DNA of 11,215 nucleotides from an uncultured Alphaproteobacteria bacterium (GCA_937988735.1 CALKHQ010000063.1:1-11215); one strand, 5' to 3'; shown: positions 1 to 7,900, counted from the first letter of the stretch. Numbers and translations are program-made. Notes: generated by a model not told the origin, from the sequence alone.

Positions 1-2
1 CT

Positions 3-1343
3 CTGACCCCCCGGCTCGACCCCGCCACCATCGGCTTCATCCTCGAGCACGGCGAGGCCAGAGTGCTGATTGCCGACCGGGAATACGCCCCGGTGGTGGC
101 GAAGGCGATCGCCGGGCTCGCCCGCCCGCCGCTGCTGGTCGAGATCGCCGACCCCGACGCGCCGCCCCCGCCGGCGGATGCCCCCCGCCTCGCCGCGACC
201 GACTACGAGGCCTTCCTCGCCGCCGGCGACCCGGAATTCGACTGGCTGATGCCCGAGGACGAGTGGGACGCGATCGCGCTCAACTACACCTCCGGCACCA
301 CCGGCAATCCGAAGGGCGTCGTCTATCACCACCGCGGCGCGGCGCTGCTCGCCACCGACAACATCCTGGTCTGGGGGCTGCACGGGCATCCGGTCTACCT
401 CTGGACACTGCCGATGTTCCACTGCAACGGCTGGTGTTTTCCCTGGACGCTGGCCGCGCTCGCGGGCACCAGCGTCTGCCTGCGCAAGGTCGAGGCAGGC
501 GCGATCTACGCAGCCATCGCAGAGCATGACGTGACCCACCTGTGCGGGGCGCCGATCATCATGAACATGCTGATCAACCACCCGGCCGACCAGCGGCCCG
601 CGATCGACCGCGAGGTGCAGATGATGACGGCCGCCTCCGCCCCGCCGGCGGCGGTGCTCGCGGCGATGGCGAAGATCGGCTTCCGCGTCACCCACGTCTA
701 CGGGCTGACCGAGGTCTACGGCCCCGCCGTCGTCTGCGCCTGGCAGGAGGAATGGGACGCGCTGCCGATCGAGGAGCAGGCGCGGATCAAGGCGCGCCAG
801 GGCGTGCGCTATCCGAACCTGCCCGGGCTGATGGTGGCCGACCCCGAGACCCTCACCCCTGTTCCCGCCGACGGGACGACGATGGGCGAGGTGTTCATGC
901 GCGGCAACATCGTGATGAAGGGGTACCTGAAGAACCCGACCGCCACCGAGGAGGCCTTCCGCGGCGGGTGGTTCCACACGGGCGACCTCGGCGTCATGCA
1001 CCCGGACGGCTACATCGAGCTCAAGGACCGCTCGAAGGACATCATCATCTCCGGCGGCGAGAACATCTCGACCATCGAGGTGGAGAGCGTGCTCTACCAC
1101 CACCCGGCGGTGCTGGAGGCGGCGGTGGTCGCCCGCCCGGACGAGAAGTGGGGCGAGACCCCGTGCGCCTTCGTCGGCCTCAAGGACGGGGCCTCCGTGA
1201 CCGAGGCCGAGCTCATCGCCTTCTGCCGCGAGCGCCTCGCCGGCTTCAAGGTGCCGAAGACCATCGTGTTCGGCCCCCTGCCGAAAACCTCCACCGGCAA
1301 GGTGCAGAAGTACGTGCTTCGCGAGCGGGCGGCGAAGCTGTGA
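3..1343 (+). CDS. AMP-forming acyl-CoA synthetase, 3' part (5' end outside window)
   Basis: This enzyme activates a carboxylic acid with ATP to an acyl-adenylate and transfers it to coenzyme A in the cytoplasm. The reading frame is open from base 3, and the residues before the first possible GTG start (base 63) already match the family (LTPRLDPATIGFILEHGEA), so the gene begins upstream of the window; 446 codons are visible. Adenylation motifs in order are the P-loop YTSGTTGNPKG (285-317), YGLTE (699-713), TGDLG (978-992), the hinge region KDRSKDIIISGGENIS, and the C-terminal STGK whose catalytic lysine is codon 1299-1301. The segment around LPMFHCNGWCFPW is typical of the roughly 540-residue alphaproteobacterial group that includes medium-chain acyl-CoA ligases and DmdB (3-methylmercaptopropionyl-CoA ligase). 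The family is secure. The substrate cannot be read from the sequence, so no symbol is given. The gene converges on the SCO gene. Confidence 0.95.
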   Translation: MTPRLDPATIGFILEHGEARVLIADREYAPVVAKAIAGLARPPLLVEIADPDAPPPPADAPRLAATDYEAFLAAGDPEFDWLMPEDEWDAIALNYTSGTTGNPKGVVYHHRGAALLATDNILVWGLHGHPVYLWTLPMFHCNGWCFPWTLAALAGTSVCLRKVEAGAIYAAIAEHDVTHLCGAPIIMNMLINHPADQRPAIDREVQMMTAASAPPAAVLAAMAKIGFRVTHVYGLTEVYGPAVVCAWQEEWDALPIEEQARIKARQGVRYPNLPGLMVADPETLTPVPADGTTMGEVFMRGNIVMKGYLKNPTATEEAFRGGWFHTGDLGVMHPDGYIELKDRSKDIIISGGENISTIEVESVLYHHPAVLEAAVVARPDEKWGETPCAFVGLKDGASVTEAELIAFCRERLAGFKVPKTIVFGPLPKTSTGKVQKYVLRERAAKL

Positions 1344-1346
1344 TGT

Positions 1347-1367
1347 CCGCCGGCGCCGGGCCGGCGG
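1347..1367. terminator. GC-rich hairpin between convergent genes
   Basis: An 8-bp perfect stem (CCGCCGGC pairing with GCCGGCGG) closes a 5-base loop and fills nearly all of the 25 bp between the stop of the acyl-CoA synthetase gene (1341-1343) and the stop of the SCO gene (1369-1371). Its position suits a bidirectional terminator serving both genes. Neither strand has a following T-tract, so intrinsic termination is uncertain and the hairpin may only stabilise the 3' ends. Confidence 0.45.
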
Positions 1368-1368
1368 G

Positions 1369-1992
1369 TCAGCTGGTGGCGTCCTGCTCCATCACCGCGC
1401 GGATTTCCGCCACCATCTCGTCGGTCGGGGTCTGATAGGAAAAGACGCGGATGAAGCGGCCCTCGCGGTCCATGAAGTAGATCGCGGCGGTGTGGTTCAC
1501 CAGGTAGAACTCGGGGTCGGTCTCGTCCGGAACGTACTCGTAGTAGACGCCATAGGCCCTGGCGACCGCCTCGATCTCCGCCTCGGTGCCGGTCAGCCCG
1601 ATGATCCGGTCGTCGAAGGCAGCGACATAGGCCGCGAGCTGCTCCGGCGTGTCGCGCTTCGGATCGACCGAGACGAACAGCGGCTGTACCTGCGCCGCGT
1701 CCCCGCCCAGCGCCTCGAGCGCCGCGTGCATGTCGGCGAGCGTCGTCGGGCAGACGTCCGGGCAGTAGGTGAAGCCGAAGAAGACGAGCGTGTACCGGCC
1801 GCGGAAATCCGCGTCGCTCATCCGTTCGCCGGTATGGGCGGTCAGAGTGAACGGGCCCCCCGGCCCGCCCTCGCGGGTGGCCGTCGCCTCCGGCCCGCGC
1901 GGGAACACGTCGAACATGTAGGCCGCGGCGACACCGATGCCGCAGCCGAGCACCACCGCCCCGATTGCCAGCCCGATGCGCGTCCTGTTCAT
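1369..1992 (-). CDS. SCO1/SenC family copper chaperone for cytochrome oxidase assembly
   Basis: SCO proteins are membrane-anchored, thioredoxin-fold proteins facing the periplasm that bind copper and help assemble the CuA centre of cytochrome c oxidase. The 207-residue product has a positively charged start (MNRTR) and one hydrophobic segment (about residues 6-26). The thioredoxin-like domain follows, with the copper-binding CPDVC motif (Cys77, Cys81) inside FFGFTYCPDVCPTT and the third ligand His167 in YLVNHTA. Length is normal for the family. I chose ATG at 1992 because GGAGG (1998-2002) sits 5 bases upstream and the hydrophobic anchor starts right after it; the frame stays open to 2271 but that extension looks noncoding. 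VLGC at residues 14-17 resembles a weak lipobox, so a lipoprotein anchor is an alternative to a transmembrane helix. No oxidase genes are in the window. Confidence 0.95.
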   Translation of the reverse strand: MNRTRIGLAIGAVVLGCGIGVAAAYMFDVFPRGPEATATREGGPGGPFTLTAHTGERMSDADFRGRYTLVFFGFTYCPDVCPTTLADMHAALEALGGDAAQVQPLFVSVDPKRDTPEQLAAYVAAFDDRIIGLTGTEAEIEAVARAYGVYYEYVPDETDPEFYLVNHTAAIYFMDREGRFIRVFSYQTPTDEMVAEIRAVMEQDATS

Positions 1993-1997
1993 GTCGG

Positions 1998-2002
1998 CCT
2001 CC
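1998..2002 (-). promoter_or_regulatory. Ribosome binding site of the SCO gene
   Basis: On the minus strand GGAGG lies 5 bases before the ATG at 1992. It fixes the start within a frame that otherwise remains open for 93 more codons. Confidence 0.75.
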
Positions 2003-2013
2003 GTCCAGCCAGT

Positions 2014-2044
2014 GTTACATGGCCGACGGGGGCGGAAATGCCAA
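2014..2044 (-). promoter_or_regulatory. Possible sigma-70-like promoter of the SCO gene
   Basis: On the minus strand a TTGGCA hexamer (2039-2044, 5 of 6 matches to TTGACA) precedes TGTAAC (2014-2019, 4 of 6 matches to TATAAT) about 20 bases upstream of the start codon. The spacer is 19 bases, longer than the usual 16-18, so this is a weak candidate. If real, the host gene keeps its own promoter between it and the phage end. Confidence 0.22.
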
Positions 2045-2107
2045 GCCCGGCGCCCCGGTCTGCGACAGTCGGTCCGCTGTCCGGCGCCCGGTTCCGGCCG
2101 ATGCAGA

Positions 2108-2132
2108 AGGGGGAGCCGCACGGGCTCCCCCT
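2108..2132 (-). terminator. Candidate intrinsic terminator for leftward phage transcription
   Basis: A perfect 10-bp stem (5' arm AGGGGGAGCC on the + strand at 2108-2117, 3' arm at 2123-2132) closes a 5-base loop. Read on the minus strand the stem is followed by TTCTGCAT, a weak T-rich tail. It lies about 210 bp past the last phage gene and before the SCO promoter candidate, so it could stop phage transcription from running into the host gene. The poor T-tract keeps confidence moderate. Confidence 0.45.
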
Positions 2133-2170
2133 CCCTCCTCCCTGCCGGTTTCCGGTTGAAGCGCGCCACT

Positions 2171-2217
2171 GAAATCCGGAGTGCTTGCCATTGGATTTCG
2201 GAGCAACGCGATTTCGG
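2171..2217. repeat. Cluster of three GGATTTC / GATTTCGG motifs
   Basis: GAAATCC at 2171-2177 is an inverted copy of GGATTTC at 2193-2199. An eight-base direct repeat GATTTCGG occurs at 2194-2201 and again at 2210-2217, 16 bases apart. The island is less GC-rich than its surroundings and lies in the gap between host and phage genes. Such short repeats could be integrase or regulator binding sites near an attachment site. That role is inference from position only. Confidence 0.4.
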
Positions 2218-2318
2218 CGCAGCGGGCACATAAGGGGCCTCCTGAGGCGGTCTAAGAGGGCTCTCTAGCACCGCTCAGAGGTGGCTGAGAAGGCGGGATC
2301 AGCCGGCGGCCATCATCG

Positions 2319-2338
2319 CCCCCGGGATGTGCCGGGGG
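2319..2338 (-). terminator. Hairpin directly behind the last phage gene
   Basis: A perfect 7-bp GC stem (CCCCCGG pairing with CCGGGGG) with a 6-base loop begins 6 bases after the stop codon of the DUF4376 gene (2345-2347) in the direction of transcription. The next bases on the minus strand are GCGATGATGG, with no T-tract, so it may be a 3'-end stabiliser or a terminator of the kind without a U-run rather than a classical one. Confidence 0.4.
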
Positions 2339-2344
2339 TCGCTT

Positions 2345-2959
2345 TCACGCCAGCCCCTCCGCCTGGAGGATGGCCAGGACGGCGGCGGCGTCCTGGGCCT
2401 GGTCGATCGCGTCCTTCACCCCCCACGACCAGCTGACGGAGTCGGCGTTGATCGTGCTGGAGACCGCCTTGGCCAGCTGCAGCACGTCGGCGGCAGAGAG
2501 TTCGTGGTAGGCGTTGTCGGCGTCCTTGAATGTATAGGGCGCCGGATCCTGGGTAACGGCGAGCGAGACCAACGCGTCGAGGGTGAGGCCGAGCAGGTTG
2601 CGGAAGTCGCGCTCGTCCCGGGTGTCGACGGGGATCGTGGTCTCGCCCACCGTCGCCTCGACGCGCGGCCCCTCGCGGCGCTGGCGCTCCGCGTTGACCA
2701 GTTGGTGGGCGGCTGCCCGCACTTCCTCGAGTGGCACCTCGACGACTTCCCGGCTCACCACGACCTGGTCGTCTTCGATCGTCTCGACGACGTCGCCGAG
2801 GCGGGTGGTGATGCCGTCCACCTCCGGCGTCTGCCGCACCTCGGGCAGCCAGCGCCAGCCGGCCTTGGTCGGGTGGTTGCCGAAGCTCGGCGGCTGGCCG
2901 GCGAAATCGCGGCGCTCTGCGGTGATCGTGCTGCCCTTCACCAGGCGGTATGTCCTCAT
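2345..2959 (-). CDS. DUF4376-type phage tail-end protein
   Basis: The 204-residue product is the last gene of the tail operon. Its C-terminal part (about residues 117-198, from RNLLGLTLDAL through YTFKDADNAYHELSAADVLQLAKAV to VKDAIDQAQD) has the pattern I associate with DUF4376: a helix, a short beta hairpin of the type 'F.D.....H.L', then two helices ending in an A/D-rich stretch. Such proteins sit beside tail-fibre genes in many phages and prophages, where they are suspected of helping fibre assembly or attachment; the molecular role is not established. ATG at 2959 was chosen because GAGGGG (2968-2973) lies 8 bases upstream; the frame is open to 3016 but those codons overlap the preceding gene. 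The 13-bp gap to that gene is the largest inside the operon. Confidence 0.75.
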   Translation of the reverse strand: MRTYRLVKGSTITAERRDFAGQPPSFGNHPTKAGWRWLPEVRQTPEVDGITTRLGDVVETIEDDQVVVSREVVEVPLEEVRAAAHQLVNAERQRREGPRVEATVGETTIPVDTRDERDFRNLLGLTLDALVSLAVTQDPAPYTFKDADNAYHELSAADVLQLAKAVSSTINADSVSWSWGVKDAIDQAQDAAAVLAILQAEGLA

Positions 2960-2972
2960 CTGTCGCGTCCCC

Positions 2973-3638
2973 TCAACGTAGCGATACCCCGACTCCGTCC
3001 TTGAGCGAGCTCGCACTGCCGGTCGCGGTCATCGTGACGGACGCGCCGGTTGTCACCATATCGGCACCCGAGTGCGTCACCGCGCCTTCTACTACCGCGT
3101 CGAACCGCTCGGTGCCGGTGGACCAGGTAAACGATGCGGTGCCGGTACTGGATAGGCAGGCCCACACGGCGACCCCATCCTCAGCCGTCGCCAGCGCCGG
3201 GAAGTCGCACGCGCTGGCGACAACCGCGCGCAGGACCGTGTCAACTGGCACGGCGCTCAGCAGGTTGTAGACCGCCCAGACCGCGATGCCGCACTGAAGC
3301 ATGCCGTCGCCGAAGCCAACCGAGATGTCGCCGCTCGTGCCTTCCGGAACGTGGGCAATGAACATGCCGACCGCGCGGTTGGTCGTCTGGATCGAGTCGA
3401 GCAGGGTGGCCGTCACCCCGGCGATAGTGACTGCCCCGAAGCTGGCGGTGCCGGATCTGGTGCCGCCCGCCCAGAGCAGTATCCGCCGGTCCGGGGTCGG
3501 GGTGCCGAGCCCACGATTGGTGAAGCTGTAGGCCGACTGGTTGCCCGTCAGCGCGGCAGCGCCCTGGAATGCCGAGATCGCCGGGGGCGGCGGCTCCGCC
3601 CCCGCTCCGAAGCCCGTCGCCTGGTTGACCATCAGCAT
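2973..3638 (-). CDS. Beta-sandwich phage fibre-like protein, 221 aa
   Basis: I do not assign a named family. The product is small-residue rich (Gly, Ala, Ser, Thr, Val) with alternating hydrophobic strands and almost no long helices, as in phage fibre or decoration beta-sandwich domains. The pattern 'YSFTNRGLGTPTPDRRILLWAGG' (residues 37-59) followed by 'GAVTIAGVTATLL' and 'IAHVPEGTSGDISVGF' is one I recognise from short tail-associated proteins in tailed phages. A proline run (residues 16-19) follows a short N-terminal segment that may attach it to the tail tip. The start at 3638 overlaps the upstream stop as TGATG, with GGGAG about 9 bases upstream; a second ATG at 3632 is possible. Position between the larger fibre-like protein and the DUF4376 gene suggests a role in receptor binding, which is inference. 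Confidence 0.65.
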   Translation of the reverse strand: MLMVNQATGFGAGAEPPPPAISAFQGAAALTGNQSAYSFTNRGLGTPTPDRRILLWAGGTRSGTASFGAVTIAGVTATLLDSIQTTNRAVGMFIAHVPEGTSGDISVGFGDGMLQCGIAVWAVYNLLSAVPVDTVLRAVVASACDFPALATAEDGVAVWACLSSTGTASFTWSTGTERFDAVVEGAVTHSGADMVTTGASVTMTATGSASSLKDGVGVSLR

Positions 3639-4951
3639 CAGGCGTCGCTCCCGGCGGCCACGGTGTAGAACAGCAGCAGCCCGATGAAGCCGGCGTCCTC
3701 GGCGTGGGTGTCGGCGTCGTCGGAGACGTCTCGGTAGAGGTCCAGCGCCAGCAGCTTGCCGCCGCCCAGGGTCCCCGCCGGCGTCAGGGCGGCGCTCTCG
3801 CTGGTGATGTAGCAGTCCTCGGCCGCCGACTGGGCCGCGTCGGTCACGCCGACGGCGGTGCCGAACGCCTGGTCGAAGCTGTCGCTGTCGCCCAGCACCC
3901 GCGCCTGGAGGAACCAGGCGACGCCGTCGGTATCGGTTGCGTCGGAGCCCCAGACGACCCGGAAGGTGAGCGGGTCGCCGGCCCAGCTGGGCGGCATCAT
4001 CACGATCGTCTGGGCGTGCTCGTCGGCCCCCGCATCGAACAGCAGCCAGGGGATGTCCGGACGGCCTGCCGTCGTCTCCCGTACCGCCAGCGGGGCGCAG
4101 CCGCTGGTGACGGTGGGGCGCCACGCCGCGGCCGGCAGCCAGATCGCATGCTTGCCCGTCGTGACGACGTTCGTGTGCGCGATCGCCCGCCACCGGCTGG
4201 CCGTGCCGTCGTAACGCAGGACGACCGCCCGATCGGGCCGGATCGTCAGGTCCGCGCTGTCCGGCAGGAGGAAGCGGTTGGCGGCCGTGGACGATCCGGA
4301 GGCGTGGGCGAGCACCAGGAGGTTCGAGCCGACGTTCTCGAGGACGAGCACCCGGCCGTCCGTGCCGCCGGCGAGGCCGGTGATGGTGCGGGTCGCATCC
4401 GTCGACAGCCGCAGGGTCGAGGCGCCGGCGAGGCCGGCGGGATCGTAGTTGTTCTGGTTGCCGGTGATCTGGCTCGGGCTGACGATGCCGGTGAGCTTCA
4501 CGGCGCCCGCCAGCGTGTCCACGGCAGGCTGGGAGCGGTAGATCTCCACCCAGTTCGGGCCAACCCGCTGGAACCAGATCCGGAGGTCGGTGCTGCTGAG
4601 CGCGAGGTCGGCCGACCCGGCAAGCAGCAGCTGGCCGTCTCCGGTCGCGCCGTGCCTCAGGGTCGGCACCCGGCTGCCGTCCTGCGCCCGCAGCTGGACG
4701 ATCGAGCCCTCCGGCAGGTTGGTGAGCTGCATGTGGGTAAGGTCGTCGCTCGAGGCGTCGCCCTCGGTGTCGACCGTGTGGGCGAAGCCGGTGGGCGTGA
4801 CCGTGCCCGACGCGATCGTCAGCTCGCTCTCCGGGTCGGCGCCCGGCAGCTGGGCGGCCCACTCCAGCAGTGGCTCGACCAGCTGCTCCCGGAACTCCTG
4901 GCGGCTGAGCTCGCCGCCCTCGAGGACGCTGATGTCTGGACGTGCTGTCAT
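3638..4951 (-). CDS. Phage tail fibre / receptor-binding protein, 437 aa, with duplicated beta module
   Basis: The product is read as a tail fibre or distal-tip protein. Residues 1-40 are charged and partly helical and may attach to the tail tip. Residues about 70-140 and 186-260 look like two divergent copies of one beta module: both run from a strand with a G-I/R-V core through an L-x-H step and a 'SADL' turn to a closing aromatic W/RI motif. The second copy has the widespread phage-fibre signature 'TITGLAGGTDGRVLVL..VGS..L.L.H.S.SS.AANRF.LP...DLTI.P...V.LRYD...SRWR'. Residues about 268-437 form a C-terminal domain starting at IWLPAAAWRP and ending in LLLFYTV, a type I know from fibre proteins of environmental phages. 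ATG at 4951 overlaps the TipJ stop as ATGA, with AGGGG 7 bases upstream. It probably contributes to host recognition; the receptor is unknown. Confidence 0.8.
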   Translation of the reverse strand: MTARPDISVLEGGELSRQEFREQLVEPLLEWAAQLPGADPESELTIASGTVTPTGFAHTVDTEGDASSDDLTHMQLTNLPEGSIVQLRAQDGSRVPTLRHGATGDGQLLLAGSADLALSSTDLRIWFQRVGPNWVEIYRSQPAVDTLAGAVKLTGIVSPSQITGNQNNYDPAGLAGASTLRLSTDATRTITGLAGGTDGRVLVLENVGSNLLVLAHASGSSTAANRFLLPDSADLTIRPDRAVVLRYDGTASRWRAIAHTNVVTTGKHAIWLPAAAWRPTVTSGCAPLAVRETTAGRPDIPWLLFDAGADEHAQTIVMMPPSWAGDPLTFRVVWGSDATDTDGVAWFLQARVLGDSDSFDQAFGTAVGVTDAAQSAAEDCYITSESAALTPAGTLGGGKLLALDLYRDVSDDADTHAEDAGFIGLLLFYTVAAGSDA

Positions 4952-7900
4952 GCTGCCACCCCTATGACTGAGACGTTGACCAGGCCGCTCACCGACTGCT
5001 GTGCACCGTCGAGGCACTCCACGACCGGCGGCGACATCGAGACGACCCGCACCGAGACCGCGCTGCCGCCGTCCGCGACCAGCACCGGCACCACCGAGGT
5101 GATGCTGCGATAGCTGAGCGAGAGCGGGACCTCGGTGCCGCCGGGCGAGACGGCGAGGCTGCCGACCAGCTCCTGCTGGTCGCCGCGGTCGAGCAGGGCC
5201 GCCATCGACGTCACGACCGGCCGCAGCGGGCCGCCGCCGACCTCGAGCCGCACCTGCCAGGCCCCCGCCGTCACCTCGAGCGCGCCCGGCCACGGCTGCC
5301 AGGCGCCCGTGATCCCCGGCCAGACCTGATCCTCGTCCGCGGCGGGCCAGAACGGGTCGGCGTCGAGCTCCGGCCAGAAGGGCGCGCTGCCCTCGGGACG
5401 GATCGCCAGGCTGTAGCCCTGCGGCGCCGTCAGCCCGACCGACAGCAGCAGCCGGCCGTCCTCGGGGATGGCGAGCAGCTGCTCGTAGATCACGCTGCCC
5501 CACTGCGGCGCCCAGCAGGGCGTGGCGTCGCCGGCGGGCCAGAACGGCTCCGCGTCGCCGGCGGGCCAGAAGGCATCCTCGGCGTCGCCACCGGCGAGGG
5601 AGTCGTCGACGTGCTCGCCGGCGACCAGCTCGCCAGGCCAGCTCTCGGCGTCGAGATCGCGGGACCAGATCACGTTGCGCGCGGCCGGCGAGTCCACGTC
5701 GACCACCAGCGTCGCGGTCTCGCTCTCGCGGCCGCCGCGATCGACGGCGCGGACCAGCACCGTGCGCTGGCCGACGCCCAGCGCGGCCAGCGGGAACGGC
5801 AGGCCGACCGGCACTGCCTGCGGATGTGCCGGCGTCGCCCGCGTCCAGTCCGGCACGCCGTCGCCGGGCTGCGAGCGGATCCGGAAGCCGGCGAGGTCGA
5901 TCGGCGCCTGGTAGCCGGGCGCGGTGAGCGCGTCGCCGGCGCGCGCCAGCGTCGGCGCGGGCGGCCGCGACGATTGCCCGACCACCTGGTGCCGGCTAAT
6001 CAGCGTGGGGACGCTGCGCCGGCCGGCGCGCTCGGCGATCAACTGGATGTCGTAGCGCTCGCCCTCGATCACCGGGCCGATCGTCACCTCGCGCGCGTCG
6101 GGCGCGACGACCTGGCTCTGGGTCAGGTCCGCGGTCTCGCCGGCCTGGTCGGCCGACAGGCCCCAGCGGACCAGGATCGCGGTCGGCTCGAGCCCGGCCG
6201 GATCTGCCCGCTCCGCCAGCGCGATCGAGATCTGCGGCCGCAGCGCCCCGCCCGGATCGAGTGCCATCACGCTCTCGTCGGAGCGGACGGCGACGACCAC
6301 CGGCGGCAGGATCGCGCGCGCAGGCGCCGCCGGCGGCCGGGTGATGCCGCTGTCCCACGGCGGGATCGGGCCGTCATCGTGCACGGCGTGGCCCGCGGGC
6401 TGCACCGTCACCAGGCAGCTCTCGTCCGGACCAGGCTCCCACCGGTAGACGATCACGTCGAAGGTCTCGCGCCCTGCCTCGCCGAAGGCGAAGACGTCGC
6501 CGGGCCGGTAGAGCCCGGGCGGCACCGGCGCCTCGAGCTGCAGGACCGTCTGCTGGCCGGGCGCGGCGGTGACGACGCGGGTGTCGACCACGCCGCCGCG
6601 GCCGCGGACGGTGATGCCGTACATCTTCCCGGCCTCGATCGTCACCGGCGCCGGCAGGGTGACGGCGGTGATCGCCACCGGCTGCGGCGGGTCGCCGTCG
6701 TCCAGCTCGGTCGTCACCCCCTTCAGCCGCCCCTGGGCGAGGCCCAGCAGCAGCACGTCGTGGGCGAGGCCGGCGAGCTCGCCGCGGCGCGCCAGCAGGT
6801 GCTCGGCGTCGCAGAAAAACCGGATCTGCTCGGGCCGGTGCACGCGGTCGCGATACCAGTAGCGGCCGTGGTCGTAGGCGAGCTCGCTGGACGCGCAGCC
6901 CTCGGTCAGGTCCAGCAGTTCGGCGTCGTCGACCTGGTCCTCGGTCACCCCGTCCGCCGGCACGATCCGCTCGTCCGGCTGCCAGTCGGCGTCGGGGTTG
7001 ACGAACCGGACCCGCAGCCCCTTCGGCAGGCGCTTGAGGTCGCGCTCGCCGCGGACGCCCCAGGTGTTCCACGGCGTGAACAGCTGCCGCTTCACCGTCT
7101 GCGGGCGGTCGATCACGACGCTGAGGCGGCCGCGGCTGTCGCGGCCCGGCGTCGCCCGTCCCATCGCGGCGATGTTGCGCAGCATCTCGTAGAGCGGGCG
7201 GCGATCGGCGACGACGGCGTCGAAGCACCAGCCCTTCGCCTGGCAGCGCTCGTGCCAGACCTGCAGGGTCTCGAGGTCGATCCGGGAGTCGGGCCGCGGC
7301 CGCCGCGCGGCGGGACCCTGCGCCGCCCAGCGGAAGAGGCTCGCCGGGTTGCGGGTCGCGCGCTCGATCCAGGTCTCGCTCGCCGCGTCCCAGTCGGGCA
7401 CGACCGAGGTACAGAGCGAGTTGTAGGTCTCGAGCGCGCCGTTGCCGAGGGCGCTGGCGGCCACGAGGATCTCGACGGTGGTGAAGGTCCGGCCGGCCGG
7501 CAGCCGCAGCGGGCTGTCGCGGCGGACGGTGCGGAGCGCCGTCCAGGTCGACGGGTTGGCGACCGCGCTCGAGGAGACCTCGGCCGTCAGCCGCTGCACC
7601 AGGATGGTGTACTGGCCGCGGGTCGGGAACACGATCCGGTGATCGCGGGTGACCGTCGACCGGGTGCGGCCGTACCAGGAGACTGTCTCGGCGGTCCAGC
7701 TCCCGCCCTCGACCGGCCGGTAGCTGACCTGGAAGGCGATGGTGTGTCCGATCAGGTCGCCGGTCGTCGCGGACGTGATCCCGATCCCCTGAGGGAAGCT
7801 GAAGGAGATCACTGCCTCGTCGGCGTTGCTCAGGGTGTTGCGCGTCACCGGCTCGCCGTAGGCGACGTCGACCCCGACCGGCGTCGTCGGCTGCTGGTTC

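Larger units (their letters stand above)
1993..2344. other. Intergenic junction between host SCO gene and phage tail operon
   Basis: About 350 bp without a credible gene. The open frames here give arginine-, proline- and glycine-rich products with no recognisable domain and no good ribosome binding site. From left to right the stretch holds the SCO ribosome binding site and possible promoter, a strong hairpin (2108-2132), a cluster of GGATTTC/GATTTCGG motifs (2171-2217), several very short inverted repeats between 2236 and 2290 (for example CTCAG/CTGAG at 2274-2289), and a second hairpin just behind the last phage gene (2319-2338). The host-phage boundary (att site) should fall here because the genes on the left are chromosomal and those on the right are phage tail genes. 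The exact point cannot be fixed without the other end. No tRNA is visible that could serve as the integration target. Confidence 0.6.

Noticed and set aside
542..1435. A 297-codon open frame on the + strand overlapping the acyl-CoA synthetase
   Set aside because: It is a +1/+2 frame shadow: arginine- and glycine-rich, and the synthetase motifs are all in the other frame.
1993..2271. In-frame upstream extension of the SCO gene, and small open frames on both strands of the junction
   Set aside because: The extension lacks any family similarity, and the internal ATG at 1992 has a good ribosome binding site followed by the membrane anchor. The other small frames have no coding character.
2230..2310. 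Possible tRNA or small structured RNA in the junction
   Set aside because: The short inverted repeats do not form a cloverleaf, and no GGTTCRA-type T-loop is present.
2973..3638. Lower GC of this gene as a sign of separate transfer
   Set aside because: Hand counts of a few 60-base lines gave about 65-70% here against 72-75% in TipJ. The difference is too small and the sample too short to support a claim.
3704..5113. A 469-codon open frame on the + strand
   Set aside because: Antisense to the fibre gene and the end of TipJ, with low-complexity Gly/Arg/Ala/Val composition and no recognisable domain.
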